DNA from: Salinisphaera dokdonensis | GTDB taxonomy: Bacteria > Pseudomonadota > Gammaproteobacteria > Nevskiales > Salinisphaeraceae | Assembly (NCBI RefSeq): GCF_040361215.1 | Contig: NZ_APND01000004.1 | Coordinates: forward strand, 422,747-486,746 | DNA: 64,000 bases | Direction of reading: 5' to 3' | Shown here: in pieces, positions 52,059-61,272 of the stretch | Position numbering within the stretch: the first letter of the stretch is position 1 | Layout: each line of letters opens with the position of its first letter | The notes under the pieces: model-generated | What the model saw: the letters and a program-made list of their open reading frames with translations, nothing else | The model's database searches: none | What the model was told of the DNA's origin: nothing | Program-made: the position numbers and the translations under genes

Positions 52059-52102
52059 TCCAGACCTCTTTCCCATGGTTACCACCGTTAAAGCTGCGCA
52101 AT

Positions 52103-53008
52103 CTAGTAGCGTGCTGCAGCGTCCGCGGAATACGAGCTAGCTTCTTGGTGGGTTTCCGGCTGCAATGTGCTGTGTCCGACACCAAAATCTCGCTGCAGCA
52201 GTTCTTGCAGCTTGGGGAGAACCTCTTCCCACAATCCGATCTGGTCGAGCTTTATTTGCGCCGATAACGCATGTCGGCTCGATGAGAGAGACCAAACGTG
52301 CACGTGGTGCGCCTCGACGACACCGTCGACCTCAGCTATAGCCCGCTTTAGCTTATCGATATCAATGTGACTCGGCGTGCCTTCCATTAGTACGCGCAGC
52401 ACATCTCGCAGAACATTCACGCTTGCGAAACCAATCAACAGACTAATGAAGAGTGATAACAGCGGATCGATCGGCAGCCACCCAGTGAGATAAATGACCA
52501 GCCCGGCAAGAAGGGCCGCGACAGATCCCGCCAAATCACCCATCACATGCAACAGTGCGGCCCGCACGTTCATGTTTTTTTCGCCCCGCATCAGAATCCA
52601 CGCAACGGCAACATTTACGAGTAAGCCGATGAAAGCGACGATCATAACGGTCGTTCCGCCAACTTCCTGTGGATTTGCAAGTCGTTCGAAAGCGGCAAAA
52701 ACAATCCACACCACAATACCCAGCATGAACAGAACGTTGACCAACGCGCCTATAACTTCGGCGCGCGCAAATCCATACGTATGCGTTCTCGATGCGCGAC
52801 GCTGACTTAGCCATGCCGCAAAAGCGCCGATTCCGAGAGATAAGGAGTCGGTGATCATATGTCCCGCATCGGCAATCAGGGCCAGTGAGTTGGCCCAAAG
52901 GCCACCAGCCACCTCGACGCCAGCGTATGCACTCGTAAATACCAGCGATACGATCAGCAGTTTGGTGCTACCGCTATGGCTATGCCCGCTATGGTCATGT
53001 TCACTCAT
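52103..53008 (-). CDS. Cation diffusion facilitator metal exporter (CzcD-like)
   Basis: Start at the ATG at 53008, with GGGAG upstream, overlapping the PII-like gene by 8 bases; 301 aa. His-rich N-terminus (EHDHSGHSHSG), six helices, transport motifs DAGHMITDSLSL (TM2) and LHVMGDLAGS (TM5), and a C-terminal cytosolic domain with VVEAHHVHVWSLSS. This is the CzcD/ZitB pattern for Zn/Cd/Co efflux. Different subgroup from the DmeF-type exporter at 19493. Confidence 0.92.
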   Translation of the reverse strand: MSEHDHSGHSHSGSTKLLIVSLVFTSAYAGVEVAGGLWANSLALIADAGHMITDSLSLGIGAFAAWLSQRRASRTHTYGFARAEVIGALVNVLFMLGIVVWIVFAAFERLANPQEVGGTTVMIVAFIGLLVNVAVAWILMRGEKNMNVRAALLHVMGDLAGSVAALLAGLVIYLTGWLPIDPLLSLFISLLIGFASVNVLRDVLRVLMEGTPSHIDIDKLKRAIAEVDGVVEAHHVHVWSLSSSRHALSAQIKLDQIGLWEEVLPKLQELLQRDFGVGHSTLQPETHQEASSYSADAAARY

Positions 53009-53357
53009 TTGAGCTCCCCGATTCCGGCGATATTTGCACTGCGGCCTCGTTGCGATGACCGTCGCTAATTCGAATGGCGTCCCGTAGGTCCGATATGAAT
53101 ACCTTCCCGTCGCCTGGATGGCCGTCGCCGGTGCGTCCGCTGGCCACGATTGCGTCAACCACTGTCCTAGCAAGTGATTCCGGCACATCGACTTCGAGCT
53201 TGGCCATTTTGACCCGCTCTAACCCGCCATCCTGAACGTGGCCATATTCTTGTAGATGCACCACGGCGATTCCTGGTATGCCTTCAATATGAGCCAGCTC
53301 TGAAATCACCTGTTCGAGCATGATTTCACGTACATAAGCCTTGATTTCCTTCACCAT
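53001..53357 (-). CDS. PII-like signalling protein of the metal-efflux (PII-NG) group
   Basis: Protein of 118 aa, AAGGAG just before the ATG. PII fold signatures: MVKEIKAYVREIMLEQVISEL at the start, VVDAIVASGRTGDGHPGDGKVFI and DLRDAIRISDG. The T-loop region (EYGHVQDGGLERVKMAKLEV) is short and lacks the uridylylated Tyr of GlnB/GlnK. PII proteins of this type are known beside CusA/CzcA-type efflux genes. It sits between nhaA and the CDF exporter in an efflux operon, so nucleotide- or metal-dependent control of the transporters is plausible. Confidence 0.78.
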   Translation of the reverse strand: MVKEIKAYVREIMLEQVISELAHIEGIPGIAVVHLQEYGHVQDGGLERVKMAKLEVDVPESLARTVVDAIVASGRTGDGHPGDGKVFISDLRDAIRISDGHRNEAAVQISPESGSSNE

Positions 53358-53449
53358 CAGTCTCCTTTTGCTAGCTTGAGTTCGCAGATGTGTGCCGTTG
53401 GCGTGACTGGTGACCGTAGTAGCTCGGTCATACCGCCGTTACGTACAGC

Positions 53450-54802
53450 TCACGCGACGTGTTTGCTCTGCGCTACCCGATTTTCATCATTCTTGTGTAA
53501 AACCAACCAAAGTAATCCCAGCCCCGCCAATGCGGCGATTAAGGAGCCAGCCAAAATGCCAACGCGTGCGGCCGATGCGATCGCCGGATCTGTAAACGCA
53601 AGGCTGGTCAAGAATAAAGCGATAGTGAAACCAACGCCGGCGAGAAGCCCAAGACCGGTCAGAGCTGACCAAGAGAGTCCATCCGGGAGTTTTGTCCGGG
53701 ACGAGAGGGTGGCCAGCCGTACGGCCATCACAACGCCAAGAGGTTTGCCAACCACCAGACCGACGCCGCTCCCGACTAGAACCCATAGGCTGGCATTATC
53801 AGCGAGACTAATTTCGCTCAGATCAACCCCTGCATTGGCGAGCGCGAACGCCGGCATGATCAGGAATAACACCCACGGCTCTAGGCGATGTTGCAGGATA
53901 TTCAGCGGCGATAATGCGCCTCGCCTAACGCGTTCCAGTTCTTCTAGGAGCCGACGTTTTGAGGACGAGGCTTCGCGCAATAGGTGTGGAATGCGTTCAG
54001 CGGCCTGTTCATTGTATGAATGCGTATGGCGTGGCGCGGAAAGCGGCGTCAAGAACCCGAGCAAGACGCCCGCAACGGTCGGATGAACGCCGGATTTCTC
54101 CATCGCCAGCCAGATGGCAGCGCCAACCAACCAATAAACTAAAAATGCGTGGACCCCGGCACGGCGCATCGCGTAAACGAGAGCTAGCCCGAAAGCTACC
54201 ACGAGCAATGGAATAATGGTGATCTTCGCCGAATAGAACAGGGCTATCACGGCAACCGTGCCGACGTCATCGATAACCGCAAGTGCCAGTAGGAATGCCC
54301 GCCAGCTCGGGGGCACCCGTTTGCCTAGTAGGGTGAGAAGCGCAATAGCAAAGGCGACATCTGTCGCCATTGGTACGGCCCATCCCCCGGGATCCCCCGC
54401 CGGTAGGTTAAGAATCAGAAAAACTGCGACTGGCGCTAGCATGCCGCCTAGCGCTGCTACCACTGGCAGGACCGCTTTGTCTCGGGTGGACAGCGCACCG
54501 CGAAGAAATTCGTACTTTACCTCGAGACTGACGTGAAAGAAGAACAGCGCCATCAATGCATCATCAATCCATTCGTGGAGCGAAAGTGACAGCTCTACAT
54601 CGCCCAGACGAAGAGAAAGCTCAGTGTTCCAAAAGTCTGCGTAGCCTGGTAATAACGATCCCGCAGAGTTGGCCCATAGCAGCGCGAGCGCAGTAGCAAT
54701 AACCAAAACAATGCCGCTGGATGGCCCATACGCCGCGAAGCGGCGTATGGGCCGTAACAGCCGCTCGGCCAAGGGATGCTGATCTGAAGTTACATCAGAC
54801 AT
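53450..54802 (-). CDS. nhaA: Na+/H+ antiporter NhaA
   Basis: Protein of 450 aa, AGGAG upstream of the ATG. The characteristic residues are present: PMATDVAFAIALL (Asp 148) and LALAVIDDVGTVAVIALFY (Asp 178, Asp 179), the ion-binding pair of NhaA. About 60 residues longer than E. coli NhaA, mainly in a hydrophilic loop (PLSAPRHTHSYNEQAAERIP...) and C-terminus. Exchanges Na+ or Li+ for H+ at the inner membrane. It is 21 bases after the second eptA gene and is likely co-transcribed, which is unusual. Confidence 0.93.
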   Translation of the reverse strand: MSDVTSDQHPLAERLLRPIRRFAAYGPSSGIVLVIATALALLWANSAGSLLPGYADFWNTELSLRLGDVELSLSLHEWIDDALMALFFFHVSLEVKYEFLRGALSTRDKAVLPVVAALGGMLAPVAVFLILNLPAGDPGGWAVPMATDVAFAIALLTLLGKRVPPSWRAFLLALAVIDDVGTVAVIALFYSAKITIIPLLVVAFGLALVYAMRRAGVHAFLVYWLVGAAIWLAMEKSGVHPTVAGVLLGFLTPLSAPRHTHSYNEQAAERIPHLLREASSSKRRLLEELERVRRGALSPLNILQHRLEPWVLFLIMPAFALANAGVDLSEISLADNASLWVLVGSGVGLVVGKPLGVVMAVRLATLSSRTKLPDGLSWSALTGLGLLAGVGFTIALFLTSLAFTDPAIASAARVGILAGSLIAALAGLGLLWLVLHKNDENRVAQSKHVA

Positions 54803-54823
54803 GGGTGGCCTCTCCTAACAAAC

Positions 54824-56488
54824 CTACCGACCTGTCAAGGCGATGGCGCGACATGCAGCAAAAATGTCCTGCCCGGGCCGGTAGACCTGTGTCTGTACCG
54901 CGAACAGACCTAGAACCGTGTCGAACAAATTATCCTGGCTATACTCGTCGTCACTCATCTGCCTCATGCACTTGCGCTCGAGCCCTCGCTCGCTCCTAAA
55001 ATCAAAAGAGGTCCAAACCATCAGCGGTACGTGGGTTTGTTCGTGCGGCGCGATTAAGTAAGGTAAGCCGTGCAGGTAAATGCCACTCTCACCGAGCGAC
55101 TCGCCATGGTCGGACATATAAATCATCGCGCTTGCATAGCGGTCGGATTTACTCTTCAGAACCTTCAGCACCTGCGAGAGCACGAAGTCAGTATATAAAA
55201 TGGCGTTATCATAGGCGTTTATCAGGTCTTGGCGACTACAATCCTGCGGACGATTGCTGCGGCATTCTGGCCGGAATTTGCGAAATTCAGGCGGGTATCG
55301 TTTGTAGTATTCAGGGCCATGGTTGCCCTGCTGATGAAGCACAACGAAAGTGTCGCCCTGAGATTCGCTTAACCATTTATCCAGTTGATACAATAGAATT
55401 TCGTCAAAACAACCATCTGTATTGCAATAAGTCGGTACGGTCATTTGAGTCGTGTTTTGTGTTTTCACCCTCGCGCAAACACCCTTACAGCCGGAGTTGT
55501 TTTCGCGCCATAGCACACGAATCCCTGCATGTTTTAGGACATCTAGTAAATTCTCGCGGTTATCTGACGCAAACTCGTCATAGCTGCTCCGATTTTGTCG
55601 GGAGAACATACAAGGCAGAGACACCGCGGTAGCGGTGCCGCAGGAATATACGCTGTCAAAGCTGACAATCTCTTCTTGGGCCATGAGCGGCATGGTCTTC
55701 CGCTCATAACCTTCGAAGGTAGCGTTATGGGCACGCACCGTTTCCCCCAGCACGAAAACCACGAGTCTTGGCTTGCCGTCGGGCGAGCGATCCGGAGGCT
55801 GGTAGGCGTCGCGGCCCAGCGGGCGAAGTGCTACCTCACCGGCGCTTAACTCAGCAGCCAGCAACTTGCCAGCCGCGTAAATGGAATAAGTCGGATTAAT
55901 CAAATAACGTAAACTTCTATTTTCTCGTCCTACTAATGAAAATTCTTTGTAATGACTATAAAGTGCCGCCCCGACGACCCCTAACGCGAGCGTCATCGTT
56001 AATAGTTGCCTGCCCAGTTGCTTAGGAAAAGTCGCATAGCGCACTGGGAGCCAGTACACGACCAACGCCGGCAAAACTCCGGCCCCTAACACATGCCAGA
56101 ACAAGACCGGGCTTAGTAAACCGTCAACCTCACTAGGGTCCGTTTCTATGGTGTTGCGCAGCATGCCGGCATCAATGACGACCCCATAGGTATCCATGAA
56201 ATAGCTATTCACGGCCGCCAGGATAAGCAGACCCGAAATAACCGGCTTAAACAGAAAACGGAAGCCAAATGGTGCGATAACTAATGTGAAAGCTGCGACA
56301 AGCATCACAAAGATTGCCACAGCAAACCTGAAGTTTTCCCTCCAAGAAATTTCCGCGGCGCTTGCCGTCGCACTCCAAAATGAGTTATTGCCGGTACTCA
56401 CCAAGAATAACGCCACGACCACTGCGAGCATTGGGGTCGTCACACGCAGACGCGGTAAACGGTGTGCAAAGGATTTGCCCGCTAGCAT
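54824..56488 (-). CDS. eptA: Second phosphoethanolamine transferase (EptA/MCR-like)
   Basis: I use the ATG at 56488, giving 554 aa and a 7-base overlap with the upstream 105-aa gene; a GTG at 56548 would extend it. Five N-terminal helices, then the periplasmic catalytic domain with GETVRAHN, nucleophile motif CGTATA, NNSGCKGVC, HQQGNHGPEYYKRYP, DHGESLGESG and YLHGLPY. Same Cys pattern as the first EptA, and a paralogue of it with clear divergence (GTATA versus GTSTS). Lies inside a czc metal-efflux run, suggesting induction by metal. Confidence 0.93.
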   Translation of the reverse strand: MLAGKSFAHRLPRLRVTTPMLAVVVALFLVSTGNNSFWSATASAAEISWRENFRFAVAIFVMLVAAFTLVIAPFGFRFLFKPVISGLLILAAVNSYFMDTYGVVIDAGMLRNTIETDPSEVDGLLSPVLFWHVLGAGVLPALVVYWLPVRYATFPKQLGRQLLTMTLALGVVGAALYSHYKEFSLVGRENRSLRYLINPTYSIYAAGKLLAAELSAGEVALRPLGRDAYQPPDRSPDGKPRLVVFVLGETVRAHNATFEGYERKTMPLMAQEEIVSFDSVYSCGTATAVSLPCMFSRQNRSSYDEFASDNRENLLDVLKHAGIRVLWRENNSGCKGVCARVKTQNTTQMTVPTYCNTDGCFDEILLYQLDKWLSESQGDTFVVLHQQGNHGPEYYKRYPPEFRKFRPECRSNRPQDCSRQDLINAYDNAILYTDFVLSQVLKVLKSKSDRYASAMIYMSDHGESLGESGIYLHGLPYLIAPHEQTHVPLMVWTSFDFRSERGLERKCMRQMSDDEYSQDNLFDTVLGLFAVQTQVYRPGQDIFAACRAIALTGR

Positions 56489-56799
56489 CGCAACCACCCC
56501 AGAACGCGTGAGATATGCCTTTGTAGCCCAGCCGAAACCTCTCGCCACATGCGGCTTGCGATATCTTCGACAAGGGGCGACATAGGCCCAGTGGCACCAA
56601 CGACCTTGGGCGTAATAAGTGTGTCTAGCGCATGGGTATCTGGACCAGGCCTACCAACTCGCTCCACAGCACCATTTACACCGCCGATGCATTCGTGAAA
56701 ATTCCTCGCGGTACTTCGCTGCGCTTTGAGCGTAGCCACTTGCCCCAAAATCGAGTGTTCGAGCGGATTTTGAGTCGGAAGGCTCTGGGTTTCCTTCAT
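56482..56799 (-). CDS. Unknown 105-aa protein between czcA and eptA
   Basis: A strong ribosome site (GAGGAGG 8 bases before the ATG) lies just after the czcA stop, so translation is well supported. The product is soluble, without signal peptide or membrane helix. It begins MKETQSLPTQNPLEHSILGQ and holds two Cys (FHECIGG, WLRC at the end) and a mid segment PDTHALDTLITPKVVGATGP. I do not recognise a family. Its stop overlaps the eptA start region by 7 bases, so it couples metal efflux and lipid A modification genes into one message. Confidence 0.6.
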   Translation of the reverse strand: MKETQSLPTQNPLEHSILGQVATLKAQRSTARNFHECIGGVNGAVERVGRPGPDTHALDTLITPKVVGATGPMSPLVEDIASRMWREVSAGLQRHISRVLGWLRC

Positions 56800-56811
56800 G
56801 GTCAGTCCTCC

Positions 56812-59800
56812 TCACAACTCAACTTCGCGCCGTGGCTCGGCGAACCAGCGGTACACGGCCGGCAACACCAGTAGCGTCAGGAGCGTTGAAGTCACGAGAC
56901 CACCGATCACCACAGCAGCCAAAGGCCGTTGCACGTTGGAGCCGATACCGTTGGCCATGAGCAGTGGAATCAAACCCAGAATCGCTGTGAGGGCCGTCAT
57001 GAGTACGGGTCGGAGCCGATGCTCTGCGCCGGTGCTCACTGCTTCATCAAGCTCCATACCGTGATCACGCAACTGATTGATATAGGAAACTAGGACTACC
57101 CCGTTCTGAACGGCCACGCCGAACACGGCGATAAAGCCGACAGCAGCGGGCACGGATAGATACAATCCCGACAACCAGAGGGTGAAAATGCCGCCGATGA
57201 TTGCGAACGGCACGTTCAAAAAGATCAGCGCCGCATAGCGCAGGCTCGAGAATGCGCTGTAGAGCAACAAGAAGATCAGCGCCATCGTGACGGGCACGAC
57301 GAGATAAAGGCGTTTCATGGCCCGCTGCTGGTTCTCGAACTGGCCGCCGAAGTCAACGAAATAACCGGTGGGCATGTCGATGTCGCGATCGATACCGGCA
57401 CGAAGATCGTTTACGACGCCACCCATATCGCGTCCGCGTACGTTCATCTGCACGTACAGACGTCGGCTGGCGTTCGATCGTGATATCTGCTTGGGACCGG
57501 TATAGACTTCCACGTTCGCAACTCGTGAAAGTGGAATCAGTGCGCCACCAGGCGCCCGAAGACTCAGATCGCGAATCGCGTCGATCCGCTCGCGTTGGTC
57601 CGCTTGTAGGCGCATGAAAATATCGAACCGCCGCACGCCATCGAAGACCTGGCCGACGGAGGCACCGCCGACGCCAACCGATACAGTGTTCAACACGTCG
57701 TCCACGCTAATCCCGTAACGAGACAAGGCTTCTCGGTCTGGCTTTATGACGATCTGCTGTTTGCCGCCCTGCTGCTGAACACGCACATCTACAGCGCCGG
57801 TGGTATTGCGTGCGAGTTCGGCGACCTGCTGGCCGACCTCGGCTAGCTTGTCGAGGTCGTCTCCGAAGATACTTACGACGAGCTGTGCTTGAACGCCTGA
57901 GAGCAGCTCGTCGGTTCTAAGCTGGATCGGCTGGGAAAAGTTGTTCGCCAACCCGGGAACACGCGCTGCGAGCCGCTCGGACATCGCGTTCTGAAGACCC
58001 TCGTACGAGCGTCCGCTTTGCCAGGCATCGAGCGGTTTCAAGTTGATGGTGGTTGCGACCACGTTGACCGGTTCGGGATCACCGCCGACTTCGGCACGAC
58101 CGACGCGTGAATAGGCGCCGGTGACTTCGTCGAATTCGCCGACGGTATCCTGTATGCGCTTGCCGTATGCAATCGCGGAATCCAGGCTCGCCCCGGGCGG
58201 CAGCGTGGAGCGAACCATGAATGTGCCTTCCCGTAGGGTCGGAATGAACTCCGTACCCAACTGCGGAAACACAGCGAGGCTGGCGATGAACAACACGACC
58301 GCCGTCCCCACTACGACGACCGGAGCCTTAAGCGCGGCATCCCGCATCGGCCGATAACCCGCTTTCATCCATGACACGAACCGTGGTTCCTGCATCGTGG
58401 TCACCCGTCGGAATGCCAGCACGGCCAGCACGGGAACCAGCGTCAGGGATAGCAACAGCGCTGCGGCCAACGCGAAGCTGATCGTATAGGCCATCGGCGA
58501 GAACAGTTTGCCCTCGACACCTTGGAGCGTGAACAACGGCAGGAACACGAGGATCACAATCGCGACAGCGAACACGATCGGCCGACCGACTTCACGCGCC
58601 GCGGCCCCGACCAGATCGGACATGCTCGCGGCTTTAAGGTCACGCTCCTCAAAATGCCGGAAGATGTTTTCGATCATCACGACCGAGCCATCGACCATCA
58701 TGCCAATGCCAATGGCTAGGCCACCGAGGCTCATCAAGTTCGCGGATAAGCCCGACACGCGCATTGCGATGAATGCCACGAGCAGCGATAGCGGCACACT
58801 CGACACCACAATAAGCGTTGACCGCACGTTGCCGAGGAACAGATACAGCAAAACAAGTACGAGTACAGCGCCGATTAACAGCGCTTCGACGACCGTGCTA
58901 GTTGCCTTGTCTACCAGTTCGGCCTGCGAGTAATAGACCTTGGCGACCATCCCGTCGGGCAACGACTTGTTGATTTCCTCAAGCTTGGCATTGGTATCCT
59001 CGAGGACACGCTGTGTATCCGTTCCGATCAGCTTGAGAACATAACCACCAACGGATTCCTCGCCGTTAGCGATTTCCGCGCCGCGTCGAATTGCCCGGCC
59101 ATAACCAACTTCGGCGATGTCCTGAATATAAACCGGCTGGCCATTACGCGTGCCGACACGGGTGTTGCGCAGATCGGACAAACCCTGATCGCCCGACGAC
59201 ACCCAGCCGTAGCCGCGAATAATGTATTCCTCACCACCGCGCTCGATGAACGAGGCACCGACGTTACGATTATTGCGCTCCAGCGCTTGGCGCACATCCG
59301 CCGGGGTCAACCCGCGGGCGGTCATGGCACTCATGTCCAAGCGCACTTGGTATTGCTTTTCGTAACCGCCGATCGAGAGCACGCCCGTGACACCATCGAC
59401 CGTGCGCAGCTGTGGCTTGATCAGCCAATCCTGTGCTGTCCGTCTTTCCGTAAGGGAGTAATTCGCACCCTGCTCGTTCTCGACCGTGTACATCAGAATC
59501 CGGCCAAGACCTGTCGTAATAGGCCCGAGCTGTGGCTCGCCTAGACCACTTGGAATATTGCGACGCGCCTCTGATAACCGTTCGTTCACAAGCCGGCGGG
59601 CAAAGTAGATATCCGTGCCGTCCTCGAAATAGACATCGACACGCGACAGTCCGAAAATCGAGGTGGACTGTACTTTTTCGAGGCCCGGCAGCCCGTACAT
59701 GCTGATCTCGATCGGATAGGAGACCAGCGTTTCAATGTCCACCGGCGACAGGCCCTCGCTAGCGGTATATACCTGTACGAGGGCCGGCGTCGCGTCCGGA

Positions 59801-59916
59801 AATGCATCAACGGGTAGTGCACGCAGCGAAAAATAGCCGCCGATAGCTAGCGCGAAGACTGCGACGAGCACCATGAGCCGGTTCGCCATAGCCAGGCGAA
59901 TAATTGCGTTAATCAT
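56812..59916 (-). CDS. czcA: Second CzcA-type heavy-metal RND efflux pump
   Basis: Protein of 1034 aa, RND layout as in the first czcA. The TM4 motif is LGGLAIGIGMMVDGSVVMIEN: the DFG of Zn/Co/Cd pumps is missing, but the DG...EN acidic pair is kept. So it is closer in this motif to Cus-type or other HME groups, and the substrate cannot be deduced. It lacks an evident Met triad of the CusA kind. It is 9 bases after the adaptor gene. Confidence 0.9.
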   Translation of the reverse strand: MINAIIRLAMANRLMVLVAVFALAIGGYFSLRALPVDAFPDATPALVQVYTASEGLSPVDIETLVSYPIEISMYGLPGLEKVQSTSIFGLSRVDVYFEDGTDIYFARRLVNERLSEARRNIPSGLGEPQLGPITTGLGRILMYTVENEQGANYSLTERRTAQDWLIKPQLRTVDGVTGVLSIGGYEKQYQVRLDMSAMTARGLTPADVRQALERNNRNVGASFIERGGEEYIIRGYGWVSSGDQGLSDLRNTRVGTRNGQPVYIQDIAEVGYGRAIRRGAEIANGEESVGGYVLKLIGTDTQRVLEDTNAKLEEINKSLPDGMVAKVYYSQAELVDKATSTVVEALLIGAVLVLVLLYLFLGNVRSTLIVVSSVPLSLLVAFIAMRVSGLSANLMSLGGLAIGIGMMVDGSVVMIENIFRHFEERDLKAASMSDLVGAAAREVGRPIVFAVAIVILVFLPLFTLQGVEGKLFSPMAYTISFALAAALLLSLTLVPVLAVLAFRRVTTMQEPRFVSWMKAGYRPMRDAALKAPVVVVGTAVVLFIASLAVFPQLGTEFIPTLREGTFMVRSTLPPGASLDSAIAYGKRIQDTVGEFDEVTGAYSRVGRAEVGGDPEPVNVVATTINLKPLDAWQSGRSYEGLQNAMSERLAARVPGLANNFSQPIQLRTDELLSGVQAQLVVSIFGDDLDKLAEVGQQVAELARNTTGAVDVRVQQQGGKQQIVIKPDREALSRYGISVDDVLNTVSVGVGGASVGQVFDGVRRFDIFMRLQADQRERIDAIRDLSLRAPGGALIPLSRVANVEVYTGPKQISRSNASRRLYVQMNVRGRDMGGVVNDLRAGIDRDIDMPTGYFVDFGGQFENQQRAMKRLYLVVPVTMALIFLLLYSAFSSLRYAALIFLNVPFAIIGGIFTLWLSGLYLSVPAAVGFIAVFGVAVQNGVVLVSYINQLRDHGMELDEAVSTGAEHRLRPVLMTALTAILGLIPLLMANGIGSNVQRPLAAVVIGGLVTSTLLTLLVLPAVYRWFAEPRREVEL

Positions 59917-59925
59917 AGCGCCCTC

Positions 59926-61272
59926 CTAGTGGCCGTGTGCGGCGCTACGGCCACCGGCAGTGAGTGCAGCTTTAAGATCGAATGCGCCCCGCACGACCAG
60001 GGTGTCACCAGCTCGAATCCCTTCCCGGATTTCTACCTGGCCTTGGTTTTCTGCGCCGGTACTTACCGGTTGAAACGTGTAAGCACCCTCGTGTTCGGCG
60101 GGCACAAACACGCCTTCACGCTCACCGATTTGTTGCACCGCGTCCACGGGAACGAGCGCAATGCGTGAGCGCTCACCGCTAGACGCCCCGGCGTCGATGT
60201 TGGCGTCTGCAAACATGCCGGCTCTAAGCAAACCGTCGGGATTTTCGACGACAGCGCGGACACGTACCGTTCTGGCTTGTTCGTCGAGCTGTGGCGAGAT
60301 CCAGTCGATCGTGCCCACAAAGGTTTCATCCGGCAGTGGCCGCACGGTGAAGCGCACTTCCTGGCCTTTTTCTAAGTGCGGCAGCGCTTGCTCGGCCGCA
60401 TCGATCATCAACCACATCCGCGTGTTGTCCACGACGTGGATTGGTGTTTCGTTAGCACTCAGCGTTTGGCCGGCAACCAGATCGCGTTTCGCGATAACGC
60501 CGTCGCGGGGCGCGACCAACTCAAGTCGCGACAAAGGCTCGTCCCCGCCACTACTAATGGCATCGACCGCTGCATTGTCGAGGCCATAGAGCTTGAGTTC
60601 GGCACGCTTGGCACGGCGCTCGGCCTTGGCTTGTTCGTATGCGGCACGAGACTCGGCCAAATCCGAATCACTCACGATCTGATCCGCAGCCAATTTACGG
60701 TCTCTCGCATAGGCGGCCTGGCGCGTGTTAAAGCGCGCGGCCGCGGTGAGATATGCCGCCTTTTCCTTGCCTAAGGCGACACTATCGAGTACTGCAAGCG
60801 TTTCACCGCGCGATACTGCTTCACCCAGATCCGCCGATACCTCGACCACCTTGGCTTGCAATCGCGGGCCCACACGAGCGACGCGGTCAGCATCGAAATG
60901 CAGGGTCGCTGGGGCTTGGATCGACGCGTTCGCCGTACCGCTCTCGGCCGGCCCGGTGGCGATATCCAATTGCTCAAATTGCTCGGCGCTGAGCTTGACG
61001 CGATCCGGATTTTCTTCGCCGTGCCCCTCGTGGCCACCTTTGCCTTCGCCCTGAGCTGATTCGTGTGCGCCTTTTTCGGCGTCGCCGTGTTCCTCTCCTT
61101 CGTGGCGGGCTTCGTCTTGATCTGCATGATCGCTTTCTTGCGCTTGCGCCGACCCGGCGGCCTGTGGCCCTTCGGCGTCGGCGCTATTGGAGTTACAGCC
61201 CGTTAGCAAGAGAATCGCGGCGACCAGTAGAACGGGGATTCGGATGTGACTCATGGGTTTCTGTCTATTCAT
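59926..61272 (-). CDS. czcB: Second CzcB-type adaptor lipoprotein
   Basis: Protein of 448 aa; lipobox LLTGC (Cys 26 in the longest form). The region after the lipobox is a His/Glu/Asp/Gly-rich stretch (ESDHADQDEARHEGEEHG, KGGHEGHGEEN), a likely metal-binding linker. Then the adaptor domains: ATLHFDADRVARVGPRLQ, ELVAPRDGVIAKRDLVAGQ and VDAVQQIGEREGVFVP, ending RSAAHGH. It overlaps czcC by 4 bases. It forms the pump with the adjacent CzcA and CzcC. Confidence 0.9.
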   Translation of the reverse strand: MNRQKPMSHIRIPVLLVAAILLLTGCNSNSADAEGPQAAGSAQAQESDHADQDEARHEGEEHGDAEKGAHESAQGEGKGGHEGHGEENPDRVKLSAEQFEQLDIATGPAESGTANASIQAPATLHFDADRVARVGPRLQAKVVEVSADLGEAVSRGETLAVLDSVALGKEKAAYLTAAARFNTRQAAYARDRKLAADQIVSDSDLAESRAAYEQAKAERRAKRAELKLYGLDNAAVDAISSGGDEPLSRLELVAPRDGVIAKRDLVAGQTLSANETPIHVVDNTRMWLMIDAAEQALPHLEKGQEVRFTVRPLPDETFVGTIDWISPQLDEQARTVRVRAVVENPDGLLRAGMFADANIDAGASSGERSRIALVPVDAVQQIGEREGVFVPAEHEGAYTFQPVSTGAENQGQVEIREGIRAGDTLVVRGAFDLKAALTAGGRSAAHGH

